A stretch of 64,000 bases of DNA from Leptobrachium leishanense. Lineage: Eukaryota; Chordata; Amphibia; Anura; Megophryidae. The notes beneath the pieces are model-generated. The model made no database searches. It was not told the origin of the DNA and saw only the letters and a list, made by a program, of their open reading frames with translations. Shown piece by piece: positions 31,521 through 44,702 of this stretch; the stretch's first letter is position 1; every line of letters begins with the position of its first letter. The position numbers and the translations under genes were made by a program. The stretch covers positions 149,208,101 to 149,272,100 of the forward strand of contig CM019065.1 in assembly GCA_009667805.1 (NCBI GenBank), given 5' to 3'.

Positions 31521-32471
31521 TGTAGCGCTGCTTTAAAAACACTGTATTCTGGTGCATTGAACTATTGCTGCCACCAGAGGGAGACAGATACATTGTTAGA
31601 CTATGCTGGACAAAACAGAACTACACCGACCATCATCCTTTGCGTGAGGACAGGAAGGAGGTGGTACAGGAAGAGGAAAGAGATCAGCAGCTTCGTGCAA
31701 GGGAGAGCAGAGTGAGTGGAGCAGTGAAAGGTAGAGGACGCACGTTGGAGCTGTCAGGGATCGCAACCAGGCCGGAGTACAGACGCTGTCTTACTGGTGC
31801 TGGAGATCGGGATAGTGACCGTGTTAAGACCTACCTGCGCAGCGCTGAGAGGTCTGGAGGAAGAGTTAGATCCGGCAGGACCCCGAGTTAGGAGACCACG
31901 CTGATCGATTGGTAGTGCAGGCGGTGGATCGTTGTTCCAGTTGCGGAGATTTGGCAAGCAGGGAGCAGATTCAGTGGCACGGAGTCCCAGTGTACAGCGG
32001 AGAAGATCCCTTGATTGAGGCATCGGGTGCTGGACAGTCTCGTTCATCGGATGGGTGAGAGGCCTCCCAGGCCGCAGTTCCCAAATAAGAAACGCACGCT
32101 GCAATATTGTTTAAATTCACAGAGCCCAAACGGTGACTAGTCGAAGATTGTTTTGTTTCATTCACTGGCCAGTTGAATACAGTACCCGGGTACCCGAGAC
32201 AACACACATACACATTTTTGAGCTATTATTCACGGGACTTACACTCCAGAACTAAGGGGGTTAACCGTTTCTTTTGCCGCCGCGTGTTTTTCCCGCGTTA
32301 CGAATTCTTGTCATTTAAATACCGTATATGCGTAATATATGCTGCTTTATTGGGATCAGTAAAGAATATAATACATAAAAATCCACAACAGTGCTGGTGT
32401 ATAGTTGTTTCCTAGTGCGGTGAGACAAACCCAAGGTTTATTCAGCGGCTCCTCCGGGAGTGAGCGCTACA
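31521..32471 (+). repeat. 3' LTR of the gag-protease element
   Basis: Starts TGTAGCGCTG and ends GAGCGCTACA, perfect inverted LTR tips. About 97% identical to the 5' LTR by eye. Confidence 0.92.
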
Positions 32472-32475
32472 CATG

Positions 32476-34333
32476 TATTCGTTTATCCTCTACAGAAATA
32501 TTGTTGAAATGTAAGATTCCAAGCTCTAGATGGTGTCCTTTATCTTACACAATTTCAAACAGGGTCTGCATTATGATCATACAGGCAGAAAAGACCTTTG
32601 TGTTAGAGAGAGTAACTGTGATAAAGATAAATAATAATGGTGAGATCTCCTGCTTATGGGGATTTGTAATGATCATAATGGGATTATTAGCAATGCAGCT
32701 TCCACAAAATACTAACAGAATAAAAATATCTGTGTGACATAATGCCTGTATATGGAGATTACAGTAACATCTTGTATCTGTACTGTACAGGGATTTTCCT
32801 TCATTCTAACTCTTTGAATTTTATCTCTGTACAGCAGTGAGTGATCCCAGAGCGCCCCCCTGTATTCTGCCCTCTCCCTTGCTGTAATGCAGCAGTAATC
32901 TATTTGAACATTTTATGTTTCGGTGAGGTTTAGAGCTGCTATTTGCAGCTGTTGTTTTATGTTTTTCCAGGGTGCTTGGAGAGAAATAAAACAAAGGATT
33001 TCATTTCTCCACAGGGGGCACACTAATCTTGCTTTAAAAAGGTGTGAAAATGGTCTTTTGATATGCTAAAGAGTGCTTTACAACGCACTACAATACAAAA
33101 ATCAAGTTAAATTGTGGAGATGTAGTTGCAAGATGTGATCACATAATGCATAAGCCTGCCACAGCGCCAATGTACCCCATCTTCGGTAGGTCCTACATTA
33201 TGGTAGCCAAATAACTGCCCTCTTGATGTATATCTACTTGAAACATTCCAATGGGGTCACCAGCAGATCAAGATTTTATATAGAACCTGCAATGAGGTTG
33301 GTGTAACACAGAGGTTTGCAAAGCCATAGCGGCATGGTCAGTTCTAATCATGTACTGAACAAAACAAGAATGGTCGCACTCACCTAAACATACATTTAAA
33401 AAGGGTGCTTCTGAGTGACCAGTGTATGCCAGTATCTATTAGTGGCCCTTATAATATTATGAATCGAGATAAAAGAACAGTTTGCTTGTAATAGCAATTA
33501 TACAGAGCTGCTGGGGGTTAACAACTCGCACTTTTTATTGGAGCAACGTTTTCATGTAGTTACATAAATTTAAAATTTTTCCCTGTGGCAAAGTATGATT
33601 GAGTTTGAACCTCTATAAAGGTATTTTTTTCTCATGCTTCTATTCTTCTGAAATCAGTGTTTTGTTTTCTTTTGAAAAGAACTTTTCACATGAGTAATCA
33701 TGTTGCTAGGATATCGTAGCACTGGCATAATTTCATGTCGTTGTGAATCACCAGTAATAATATACATAGCATTATCCATATCACAATGATGGCATAATTT
33801 ACAAACCTTGGCATTTAAATCTTGCCTTTACAGATTCTTCTCTAATCAGTCATAAGTTAAAAATAAAAGCCAAAGAAATATTAAATTGCTGAAGACCTCT
33901 GAATGGTTTTCAAATAGTTTGCTGTGTCTTCTGTGATCTTTAACATGAATCTTATCAAACGGGATGCTGGCTACAGTTTATAGTCCAGGTCAGCATATCA
34001 GGACATTATCTGTTTTGCATCTTGAAATAAATATTTCTGTTACAGTATCTAGTTTTGTGAGAACCACAGATGTCTGGTCGGACGGTGACCTACGTATCAG
34101 TGAAGTATTGTTATCAGTATGTGAACCCCGAAGGAATAAAAACTGTTAAAAAATAGTTAAATGTAGCATGTAAAAGGAGAATTTTATAAAAAATAGCTGA
34201 AAAGTGAAATATTATTCCTCATCTATTCAAAGGCTATGGATTCCATGTGCAAATCAAGGTTATATATTGTGCAATGCATTCGCAAAACACGTCAACTCTA
34301 TTGCTAAACCAGCTGAGACTCCAATGCACTCAT
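32476..34333. other. Intervening DNA, no feature seen
   Basis: Nearly 1.9 kb of AT-rich sequence with only short frames without motifs. This is one of the few stretches that may be single-copy. Confidence 0.5.
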
Positions 34334-34337
34334 TTAA

Positions 34338-34669
34338 GGCCGCGCCAGACAAGTACACTATGTGTGCCCCTACTTACCGGCATCCGTCGCAGCCAGCGTT
34401 GTGATGCAGCAACGGGCTGGTCACACACTTGTGCGCGCACACAAAATGCACGCACAACAAGCGTCCGTTAACAAAGCCTCCCTGTCGATGCGCTAAGACA
34501 TGCATTGACGGGGATGCAAAGCGCGATCCTCCATAGAAGGATCGAGCCATGCAGCGCTGAGCGCACAGAGTGCACTCAGCGAGGTGGCCAGACGGGCGTC
34601 GAGTGGAAGGAACGTCCACTCTCATGGACGTTCCTTCCGCTCTCCAAAGACGCTCATCTGAGCCTAGCC
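34338..34669. mobile_element. TTAA-type MITE, 332 bp
   Basis: TTAA on both sides (34334-34337 and 34670-34673), short GGC.../...GCC termini and an internal palindrome (GGAACGTCCACTCTCATGGACGTTCC near 34610). The block GCAAAGCGCGATCCTCC is shared with 53519-53535. Confidence 0.7.
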
Positions 34670-34673
34670 TTAA

Positions 34674-35706
34674 TCCCCACCTGTGACCTGTGATTCAGGG
34701 GTACAGGAACAATCCGCATGCTGCCTACATTTAAAAGACTATTTAGGCATCCAATGTCCCTACCAAAGGTATAGATTTGGATGGGTGGTCGACTTAAGTT
34801 CACTGGTTCCTAATTTGATTGGTGTGAACAATAGTGGTGTCAGAGGTCTTGTTTAGGTACTTATCTGCACCTTTTAGATGTTTCTGGTCTGGTTCCTATA
34901 AAGAGTATAACAATGGACTGTTTTGTTAATTAAAAGATATAAATAATCAATGATTCATGTCTGACCTTATATTCATGCCTTATACTGGGTAATTAAAGCT
35001 TTAGGGCAATATTACATACTGCCTGCTAAGACTGGGACGCTAAGGAGGAAAACCTGCGCCTGTAGGGTTCCCCTTAGCATTCCCGTTTTAGCTCCATATT
35101 ACGGGGTAGGCGCTAATCCAGCAGCCTGCCCCGTAATGTAGCGCTAAACCTCAGGATACTTGAGGCAGCGGTAAGCGCCGCTGCAAGCATCTCCTCCATG
35201 GATTCCATTTGACTCCATTGAGGCTTTGACTGCCGGTCACATGAGCAGCAGGATCTCACCTCCCGCTAAATCCTGCAGGTCGGCGGATTGATTCGCGGAG
35301 GGAGACTGGGTACTTTTTTCCCACCAGTCTCACTCTGCTCCCAGCCGTTAGAGGCGAATCGAGACGTTGTTCTCGCCACAGGATGAAAGGTGAGTATGTG
35401 ATTTTTGGGGGGATTTGAAGCTGACGATAACTGATTCTGCAGAAGGAAATAGGCTAAAAGCTGGTGCTAACAATTCAGTTAACCATAGCGTGATGTAATT
35501 AGTGTTAGGACTTTGTATTCCTAACATTAATTAACTCTTTGCGCTTCCCATATTAAGCATATGGAGCTCAAAGTACAGTAAGCTCGCGCTTTAAAGTGCA
35601 AGTTCTGAATCGCTAATGGGTTTTTTAAGCAGTTAGAGTTCAAAATGTTATAGGTTAAGTGGCCCTAGCGCGGGCCGACCATAACAGTAACACTCTCACA
35701 GCTGAG
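34674..35706. other. Intervening DNA, no clear feature
   Basis: Contains a few GC-rich palindromic words near 35060-35170 (ACGGGGTAGGCGCTAA with TGCCCCGTAATG) that may be an old MITE, but no ends can be fixed. No coding frame. Confidence 0.4.
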
Positions 35707-35710
35707 TTAA

Positions 35711-36302
35711 AGGGACACTCTACTCAAAAATCACCCCCCGTTTTTTTATCCTAACCTATCCCTATTCCCGTAATAAATCTTTCTTTTTTTGTAACTGTAG
35801 TACTTACCCTAAAATCCTCTTCTTTCCAGCGGCTTCTTTTTTTTTTTATACTCACCTCCCTCCTCTTCCGCTCCCGTCCTTCTTCATGCTTCTTGGCTTC
35901 TGGTTTACGTGAGAAGCGCGCATGCGCGGCCCTCACATAAGCCAGCCAATCGGCAGGCTTCCTCCCGGCTCCCTCTGAGGATTAGTGTTGCGCGCAAGAG
36001 GATGCGCGCAACACTAACCCTCAGAGGGAGCCGCCAGCTTCTGCGGTGAGTTGGAGACGTCATCGCGCTGAAAGCGCGATGACGTCTCCTACTCGGCAAA
36101 AGTCGGCAGAAGCGGGAAATATGATTCCCGCTCTGCTGACTGACAGCTGGGAGGGCGGAGTAAAGTCCTCCGCCTCTCTCAGCTGTTTTCAGCCTTTCCT
36201 GACGATCGGCTGAGCGGAGGCAGGAGGGACAGGCAAGGGAATACTCCGGGCATCATGACCACCTAAAATAGCTTAGGTGGTCATGTTGCCTAGAGTGTTC
36301 CT
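35711..36302. mobile_element. TTAA-type MITE, 592 bp
   Basis: Starts AGGGACACTCTACTC and ends with the inverse GAGTGTTCCT, flanked by TTAA (35707-35710 and 36303-36306). The termini match a type common in frog genomes. An internal ~30 bp palindrome (about 35970-36032, GGCTCCCTCTGAGG ... CCTCAGAGGGAGCC) surrounds GCGCGCA words. Confidence 0.75.
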
Positions 36303-36306
36303 TTAA

Positions 36307-36802
36307 GTTGCAATAGGGCCCTTTGTCTTATCGTTATTGTCTAATGCATGATTAATACGTGAATAATAATTACAAAACTTCATATGCAATTTAAGCTCCA
36401 TTTTCATACATTTTCCTGGACTGGAGTTGGGTATGAGGTCAACTCCAGTCATTAATAAGAAATCATTCCTACCCATGTATATCTGCAATTTCAACTATCC
36501 GGCTCCTTGATATTTAGTAACCATTAGTGTTGCCTGCTTATGAATACTCTTACTCCTTTAGAATACTCTTACTCCTTTACTGTACCCACACATATTTATA
36601 CTGTTGTTCTCGCCATTGAATGGACTTTGTAAAGATACCATTATTTTCCTCATATCGTATAATTTACTAAAAAATTATGAAATATGATGAAAGAATGAAA
36701 ATAAAACCAGTGATTTTTTGAACATTGACCCCCAAAATCTACAACTGTCAAAAAAGACCCCGGCTAAATAGTTTCTAAATTTTGTCCCAAGTTTAGAAAT
36801 AC
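36307..36802. other. Intervening DNA, no feature seen
   Basis: AT-rich, no coding frame or repeat ends. Confidence 0.45.
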
Positions 36803-36943
36803 CCCTTCACTGCTGAGCCATTTCACCTCTGTGTGCTGAGCTCATTTTGACCGTAACCGTATTGTGATCATCATGTTTAAATGCGATTTGAAGTCGTGTT
36901 TTATTATACAACCCAGACGAAAATAGTTAAAAAAGTTATTGTT
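36803..36943 (+). mobile_element. Left part of an old TTAA hairpin-element relative, split by LINEs
   Basis: CCCCTTCACTGCTGAGCC, GTGTGCTGAGCTCATTTT and ATCATGTTTAAA follow the order seen at the left end of the elements at 4785 and 58456, with much divergence. The right part continues after the two LINEs (51434 to about 51600). Confidence 0.6.
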
Positions 36944-37038
36944 GGGCGTGGCCTGACCAGCTACAGAGATGGACGTGTAGTGTGAGAGCTCCCGATACCG
37001 CCGCTGAATCTTATGCCTTAACACATCAGCTAGTGGAT

Positions 37039-38113
37039 ATGGTACGCTCCTCTACACGCAGGACACCCGGGAGACCCACCAGTACCCCAGGAGGGACACC
37101 AGCAAGCCCTATTACGGCGTATTTTGGCTCCTCACGATCGCGGCCTGCAGCTCAATCCCCGGCCAAGATGGCGGCTGTTCCCGCGCAGCTGGAACCGTCT
37201 TCACAAGGAGGTCAGTTAGCGATGCAAAGACTGGAGATGCTTATAGCTGACCTGCCCACGCGCGCCGGACTCCCCACGAGAACGGACCTTAAGGACATGC
37301 TTGACCAAATACAAATAACTTTTGGACAAGAAATAACGGCAGTTAGGGCTGATATCTCGGCCATTGATGCGAGGGTGGCGCGCTTAGAGGAAACGGCCGT
37401 GGCACACCAGATCTGCCCACATGACCAAAACACGCTAGCGGACCAACGACTCTCGGACATGACTCGCCGCATAGATGATTTGGAAAATAGATCACAGCGA
37501 CATAATATAAGAGTGCGGGGAGTCCATGAAGGCGTTACGGAGCTAAAGGACTTCCTTATGGGAGCGTTTACTCATATCTTGGGATGCCCCCCTCTGCATC
37601 ACACCGCGATAGATAGGGCGCACAGGGCGCTGCGTCCCAGGGCTGTGGCTGACTCTGGCCCCCCTCGTGATATAATTTGCCATCTTCCGGATTTCACGAT
37701 AAAGGAGGAGATAATGTTAAGGGCACGGGCACGTCGAAAGTGGCGTTTTGCCAATGAGAACTTTGAGCTGTTCCAAGATCTCTAACCCGCATACCCTGTT
37801 CGCACGTAGCTCTCTACGACCGGTCACGCAACTACTGAGAGAGGCAAACATCCCCTACAGATGGGGGTTCCCGTTCTCATTGCAAGTACGTCGGAATAAC
37901 CAGCTTCACACGATTCGAACACCTAAGGATGTGGACTTGTTCCTATCAGAGTTGCATCTCCCACAGACTGAGATCGTGGACTGGGAACATTCGCCCATTA
38001 CGACCTCACCACCAACACGCCAGACAGGTTCACCCCGTCCACAAAGATCACCTCGCGACGGCCGACGCGATAAGGCACCACACTCTGCGAACTCAGACCC
38101 CGTTCCCTCATGA
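37039..38113 (+). pseudogene. LINE A ORF1 (RNA-binding protein)
   Basis: Resembles L1-type ORF1p, which coats LINE RNA as trimers. ATG at 37039 chosen because it precedes the basic STRRTPGRPTSTP segment; the frame is open a little further up. Residues about 70-160 form a coiled coil (LDQIQITFGQEITAVRADIS, then DDLENRSQRHNIRVRGVHEG, the classic start of the RRM). The frame shifts by one base between 37748 and 37785; the C-terminal domain (HTLFARSSLRPVTQLLREAN, then RTPKDVDLFL) continues in the second frame to 38113. Non-functional as it stands. Confidence 0.82.
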
Positions 38114-39952
38114 GAATGGCTGGCATAGTCAGCAAGCTGACCAGCACTCCAGGAATCCGCTTTTTTGTATGGATGGCTGGTGCATGAACTACATCGACTG
38201 CATTTACGCATGTATAGACAATGGCGGATTACCACCCCGGAAGGATTCTAGCTCCCCCTAATACGGCGCCAGATGCTTAGACTATATAAGATTTTGTAAC
38301 TACCACTACTTGACTTATGGATCAAAAGCTAGCAGTAAGATGGGGAGCGATAGCACTTTTCAGCTCGTGGCTCGTCACCCACTTCTCACCCCACACAACT
38401 ACATAGTGTCGTTATAATGGCTACGCGCCTGGAGACGACTCTAGTTTTCACTTTTCTTCACTCACTTGTATGTCAATGGGGAGAGAGATGCTGAGGGTGG
38501 GTTAGTTCTCAAGAGGCGGGGGGAAATCTCTTAAAAGGCTTCCTGTAACAGTATGGTTCGCATTCTACCCACCTGAACTTTATGGCTTTACCATTTACTT
38601 TTGTTTTTATCCATACGCTTTTCCGAGGTGTTTCTAATTACAAAGCCTTTGGTTTGGTATGATGCTGTTAGACTGTCCTTAGACTACTCGGACTCGCACC
38701 TAAGGGATGCATACGGGACCTCTAGACCACTCATGTATGGGGGATAGACATCGACCACCTGGAGACTTCATCCCCATCTGCCCACTGATTACCAACTGCT
38801 GGTGCCACACGGAAGTCAGTACTATTCCCCTCTCTGCTGGAAGTGTCTTGTCACATGCTTCAACTGTTTGTTACTAGTGGTCAAAGATGATCGGACGCTG
38901 CCTGAGCTTGTTACCCTGCACTATGGCTTCCTAACTCCCATTGTCTCGCACTGAGGCTCGAGATATTCTCATGCGCCTTATATATCAACGCAGTAGCTTC
39001 CCCAAGATGATGGGGAGTGCGCAGCTGGCTCCAGACTAGAGCTCTAGAGTAACAACCTCATTGATAAGTGACAGGGGAGGTATAGCGGGTTAGAAGGGGA
39101 GGGTGGGAGGGGGTGGGACGGTCGCTTGGGTGGGGGGAGGGCAATGGTTTCTCAACTGTTTGATGTTTACGCACGGTTGGCGCATTATATGATTCTACCT
39201 TTAAGTTTTTAATAAGGGTTATTATAACTGTTTTAAGATTGTTACCATAGCTGGTCTATACATGCATTACCCCTCTAAGGGGCCTTACCTTCTCTAGGAT
39301 GGTAAGCTACGTAACGTATTAAGAGTTATCTGCTTTTATCGCTGTTTCGTTATCACATAACGTTCCTTGGTGTGGTTAAGGTTACAACAACGTATTTACC
39401 CACGCCTCTCTAATTGCTTACATATGCATAATATAAATGGATATTGGTCCCTCTATAGGGATGCACAGTCTCGTTCCTGCTATACGCCCCTCCTACTCCT
39501 GTTACTACTTTCACCTGCCTACCACGGTTTTTACCCTACAGCATATTCAGTCAGTGACGGTGGAATTCGGGCCTTTTACCTGAGAGCTCCACTCTAACTT
39601 TACTAGTACCTTCACTTTACTAGTACCACGCGAGGTATAGTGCATTTAACCCAAATTGAGAGTCCTCCCACCTGGCCTACGGCACTGTGGTGGCGGGTGA
39701 CGCCCAGATTGGTGCACTTAACACCTCCTTATTTTTCTGATCCCTTTTTTTTTTTTTCTTCTTTCTTTTCTTCTCTCCTTCCCCTATCCTCTCCTCCACT
39801 TCCTCCCTCCCTTTTAACCCCCTACGCTTCCTTCTCTACCACTACCTCAGTAATTTTTTTTTAATTTATTTTTTTACATTGGAATTGATACTGATACACT
39901 CACTCATTGAACCCAGTTTCTTTAAAAGTACTTCTTGTGTTCCGCTACTACA
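38114..39952 (+). other. LINE A inter-ORF spacer
   Basis: 1.8 kb without coding motifs. Contains a G-rich stretch (about 39080-39145) and a long pyrimidine-rich stretch (about 39735-39830). Unusually long for an L1-type spacer; it could hold decayed sequence or an unrecognised insertion. Confidence 0.5.
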
Positions 39953-42900
39953 ATGCCCCATATGAAAACGCCATATGCTCCTTGCGACTTACATCTACAA
40001 ACCCATAATGTTCGAGGCCTCAACATTCCCGAAAAACGATCTCGTCTATTAAGTGACTTAAGGGCCTCACGTGCGTCTGTTGCCTTCCTCCAGGAGACAC
40101 ATTTTCGATCAGGGTCAGCCCCGACTTTGCAGGACGTATTCTATCCCGTAGGATTTTTCAGTAACTACTCCCAAAGTAAGTCTAGGGGAGTTGCAATTTT
40201 AATCTCTAAAGATATCCCTTTCATACTGGACACCACGATGATAGATGAAGGCGGTAGATACTGTACATATTTGTCAGGGGGTCCATCCTTGACACAGTTT
40301 ATACCTTTGTATCTATATACCTGCCTAATAAAAAACAACATACCTGTCTATCACGAATACTGCGCTCGCTGGAAACTTTCCAGCAGGGGATTACAATCCT
40401 CGCTGGGGACTTTAATGTGACGCTTGATCCACTGGTTGACTCCTCTGTGGGTACCTCAGCCACACCCTCTCATGTCTTGCGCACAATCCGACGCGCACTA
40501 CATGAAAATAGGCTGGTGGATGTCTGGCGGGCACTTCACCCTATGGATCGTGATTACACATACTACTCACAAGTGCACTGCTCTTATTCGAGAATAGACT
40601 ACTTCTTAATGCATTATAGTAACCTCAACCTATCAAGCTCAGCAGAAATTTTGGCCACAACATGGTCGGACCACACACCCATTAAATTGGCACTACAATC
40701 ACAGCTATTTTCCCCCGCGAACGTCAATGGTGACTAAACGTCTCAATGCTAGATGACCCTCTCATTGGTGAGGAACTTCACACGACACTGGAACAATTCT
40801 TTATGGAAAACTCTACATCTGACACACCTATCTCGGCACTTTGGGAGGCACACAAGGCGGTCATACGTGGCTTCTTTATTAGCAAGGGTACGGCTAGGAA
40901 AAAATTGCACACTCTAGAACGCAACACACCTCTAGAAACGATTAGGGTGCTAGAACTTGTACATATCACATCAAATGACGCCACGATGTATCAACGCCTT
41001 GTTCAGGCACGACAGGCTCTTGACAAACTGACCAGCTCGTCCCTTCGGTTCCAGGCAATGAGATCTCGCTCGTTTTTTGCCTTACAAGAAAACAAGCCGG
41101 GCAGACTGCTAGCTCGGATACTACGAGACAGACGTATTAAATCTTATATACCAAAAATACGTTCACTAGGGGGTACTCTTGTAACGGACCCAAGTGCAAT
41201 CTCGGGGGAATTTCTGAGGTTTTTCTCGGGTCTATATAAATTGGACACTCCAACACCGGCAGATAGGAATTTGGAACGTATTGACGCCTTCTTGGCACGT
41301 ACGGTTCTTAAGCCCCTAGACTCTACGGACCGTGAAGCAATGTGCACGGAAATAACTGCGGAAGAAATACTGGAAGCACTAAAGACGTCCAAAAATGGGA
41401 AGTGCCCGGGTCCAGATGGCTTGCCCATAGAGTACTATAAGAAAAATACTAGAGACCTCCTGCCTACACTTGTGCAGCTATTTAGTGCCTTCCGAGAAGG
41501 GATAAGACCTCACCCTCACTCGTTGATGGCGACAATATCTCTAATTCCAAAACCGGAGAAAGATCACACGGCCTGCGGAAATTACAGACCCATTTCCCTC
41601 CTTAATAACGATATGAAACTTTTAGCGCGAGTCCTAGCCAATCGATTGAAAAGATTCATGCCTCAGCTAATTAACCCTGACCAAGTAGGGTTCATTCCGG
41701 GACGCGAAGCCAGAGACGCGACAATTAGAGTCATAAATGCCATTGCCCACTCGAAATGCATGGCGCGTCCGTTACTACTTCTCTCGACCGACGCTGAAAA
41801 AGCCTTTGACCGGGTACTATGGCCTTATCTGTTTCAAACACTGAAACGATACGGTGTTGGTGAAGCTTTTTTATGCTGGATTACGGCACTGTACTCGACG
41901 CCGACGGCTAGAGTCAGAGTAAACGGAGCACTCACGCCCACATTTCATATACATAACGGCACGCGTCAGGGCTGCCCGCTATCACCACTTTTATTCGCAC
42001 TTAGTCTGGAACCACTGTTGTCCTCAATACGACAAAACGTGGGCATCACAGGGATACAAGGTGCACATGCCGAACATAAGGTCTCCGCATATGCGGATGA
42101 CTTAATGTTCCTCTTACCCGACCCAGTAGGGTCTATGCCAGAAGTGGTTAAGGAGCTTCATGAATACGGCTTGCTATCGGGCTTTAAAATAAATGACTCG
42201 AAATCAGAAATCCTGGCAATCTCACTACAAAAGCATTGGCGACGCGTACTGAGCACGCAATATGCATTTCGCTGGTGCTCCTCGTCACTCGTATATCTAG
42301 GCATCCGTCTTTCACCAGATATCGCAAAGCTATTTACATTAAATTTTACACCACTTCTTGAGGTCTTCAAAACGGATATTGCTAGATGGTCCCCGAAATA
42401 TTTATCCTGGATGGGACGCATCAGCGTTATTAAAATTAATCTCCTGCCCCGCCTGTTATACTTATTCCACACGATCCCTATTTGCATTCCTTTATCATTT
42501 CATAAAGAGATACGCACGCTATTTTCTTCCTTCATCTGGCCTAACACTCGCCCTAGACTCAAGCATGACGTACTCTGCAAATCGAAACAGAATGGGGGCT
42601 CGTACTCTCAGACACAAGCCTGTATTACTACGCAACGCACGTACCGTGTTTCCCCGAAAATAAGACACTGTCTTAGATTTTTTTGGACCCCAAAAATCAC
42701 ACTAGGTCTTATTTTCAGGGGTAGGTCTTATATTTTAATTTTTTGGATGTACAACATACATTTATTTGCTGCATGTAAAAAATACAATATAAATCTCTTG
42801 TGGGGATAATGTGGCTGAGGGTTGTGTAGGTGCGTTCCAGACCATCAAGTCCATCATGGATGTTCTATAGGGGACTATAGGCCACTATATTGTAGCTTGT

Positions 42901-44702
42901 GCCATAGTTTTCAGCAGATAATACCGTGCGTAATTTAGCGGTAATTTTGGAAATGAGCAGCTTTTTTGAAAGACGAACGGACACATCCATCCTCAAAAAC
43001 CTATGCCTGTCTGAGGCTCTGTCTGTCCATCTCTATCCCCTGAATGCTTACGCTTCCTCTCCTGCCCCCCACCCCCCCGCTTCATTCACCATGCAGCGAT
43101 AGGAGTTGGAAGCTGTGCCAGGGATTTAGTGTACTGATCAGAACCCAAGGACGGATTGAATGTTCAGCTCTGTAGGACAGGAGCCGGTGCTAGAGGAAGC
43201 ATCGGCTTATGCAGCTCTGCTTCCTCCGCTGCCGCCTCACTTTCTCTGGCGCCGTTATTGCTCCGCTGCACAGCCATGCAATCCATCCTGCTGCACAGCC
43301 ATGCAATCCATCCCGCTGCACAGCCATGCGGGGAATCGCATAAACCTGCTCAACATACATACGGTAATGCAGCCTCTGGCGCCAGCAATTCTCCCCCGCG
43401 GCTCCTCAAGTTGGTCTCAACTAGGTCTTATTTTCGGGGGTAGGTCTTACATTTTTAGCAGATGGCAAAAACCCACTAGGTCCTATTTTCGGGGTAGGTC
43501 CTATTTTCGGGGAAACACGGTAACTAGAGTGATTGACTGGGTGACTGGCTCTCCTGAGCAGAAGTGGCTCGACTTGGAGGAAGCGCAAGCCGGCTGCCCT
43601 ATGTGGACTCTCCCGTGGCTTCCCTGGTCTGCTGTTAAAAACACTGTTAAAGAACTCTCCCCAGTGGGCAACACGCTGACCGTCTGGCACAAGGCTAGAA
43701 CAAAATATACCCTATCAACATACCCTTCTCCCCTTCTGCCTTTGCGATACAATCCGGATTTCCCTGTTGAGATATTACAATCATTGGCAACTCGCCTCGC
43801 AGATTCCCCAAACATAGGGGTCCACCACATAATACGGAATGGAACCTTTGTAACTTTAGAGGCACCTGACCGGCCGGCCCCTACATTTGCAGAACTTTTC
43901 AATTTTCATCAGATTAAGTCATTCTTGCGGAGTTTACCAAATAACAACTCTCTAACTAGATCGCTTTCTTCCTTTGAGACTCTTTGCCGACGCACCTCCC
44001 CGTTAGCACATGGCGTGTCCACACTATATGGTCTTCTGCGTGACCTGGTCAATGAACCTCCGGAATACATGTCTCGCTGGGAGCGCACCCTTAATACTTC
44101 CATAACAGATGAAGTATGGTCTGGTACGTTGTCCCTTACTCATTCAGGTACTCAGGTCGCCAAGTTGCAAGAAACATCCTATAAACTCCTGACCTTTTGG
44201 TACCGCACTCCTGCCGTTATGGCCACATTTAATATCACTATATCCCCAACCTGCTGGAGATGCACGACTGAAATGGGCACATATCTGCACATTTGGTGGG
44301 AATGTGCTCTGATACAAACATACTGGAGGAGAATTCAAGATCTCGTGCGCAATACTACAGATGTGGACCTAGACTTTACACCGCAAATATTCTTACTTTC
44401 ACAACTTCCATTTTCGTTGAAATCAATGAAGAAATCAGTACTATTGCGTATTCTCCTGGTAGCTAGATCCTTGATTCCTTTATACTGGAAAACAACCTCG
44501 ATTCCCCCCCCTAAAAACACTGATTGACAGGATGGAAACCCTGAGGTCAAACGAGAAACTAGCCCTATCTCCCACAAAAGTAGCACAACTCTATACAGAG
44601 ACGTGGTACTACTGGTCAACTTACTGCTCCTCAGCACAGCTCAGGAAGGCGCTGGAGGAGGGCAGCGGAGGCCGGGGGGACCCTACCACAACGGAGCATT
44701 AG
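39953..44702 (+). pseudogene. LINE A ORF2 (endonuclease and reverse transcriptase), split by insertion
   Basis: APE-type endonuclease: THNVRGLN, FLQETHF, GDFN (around 40405) and SDH (around 40670) can be seen, but the frame changes between about 40270 and 40417. The RT frame (40746-42600) has GKCPGPDGLP, IPKPEKD, YRPISLLN, STDAEKAFDRV, RQGCPLSPLLF and AYADDLMF, i.e. all core RT motifs with intact Asp residues. A one-base loss in a G run near 42595 shifts the frame, and 42644-43520 is a foreign insertion. The C-terminal part (43523-44527) ends in a CCHC-like CWRCTTEMGTYLHIWWEC, shifts again in a C run near 44508 and stops at 44702. Confidence 0.88.
42644..43520. mobile_element. TA-flanked mariner-type non-autonomous element (877 bp)
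   Basis: Ends CCGTGTTTCCCCGAAAATAA and the inverse CGGGGAAACACGG, with TA at both sides (42642-42643 and 43521-43522). AGGTCTTATTTTCGGGG recurs several times near both ends. This is a terminus type I recognise from many vertebrate genomes. Internally three ~26 bp repeats (CACAGCCATGCAATCCATCC near 43270-43330). No transposase; the frame crossing its right end is fortuitous. Confidence 0.8.

Larger units (their letters stand above)
27702..32471 (+). mobile_element. Ty3/gypsy-related LTR element, gag-protease only
   Basis: Two LTRs (27702-28630 and 31521-32471) with TGT...ACA ends, a 4-bp target duplication CATG on both sides (27698-27701 and 32472-32475), a primer-binding site and a polypurine tract. 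The 2.9 kb interior encodes PNMA-like Gag, a zinc knuckle and an aspartic protease, then an acidic segment, with no RT, RNase H or integrase. The LTRs differ at roughly 25 places by eye plus a ~21 bp indel, so the insertion is fairly young. Confidence 0.9.

Noticed and set aside
43160..43522. N-terminal extension of the frame 43160-44527 as a new protein
   Set aside because: This part lies in the mariner-type insertion and is joined to LINE ORF2 by chance.
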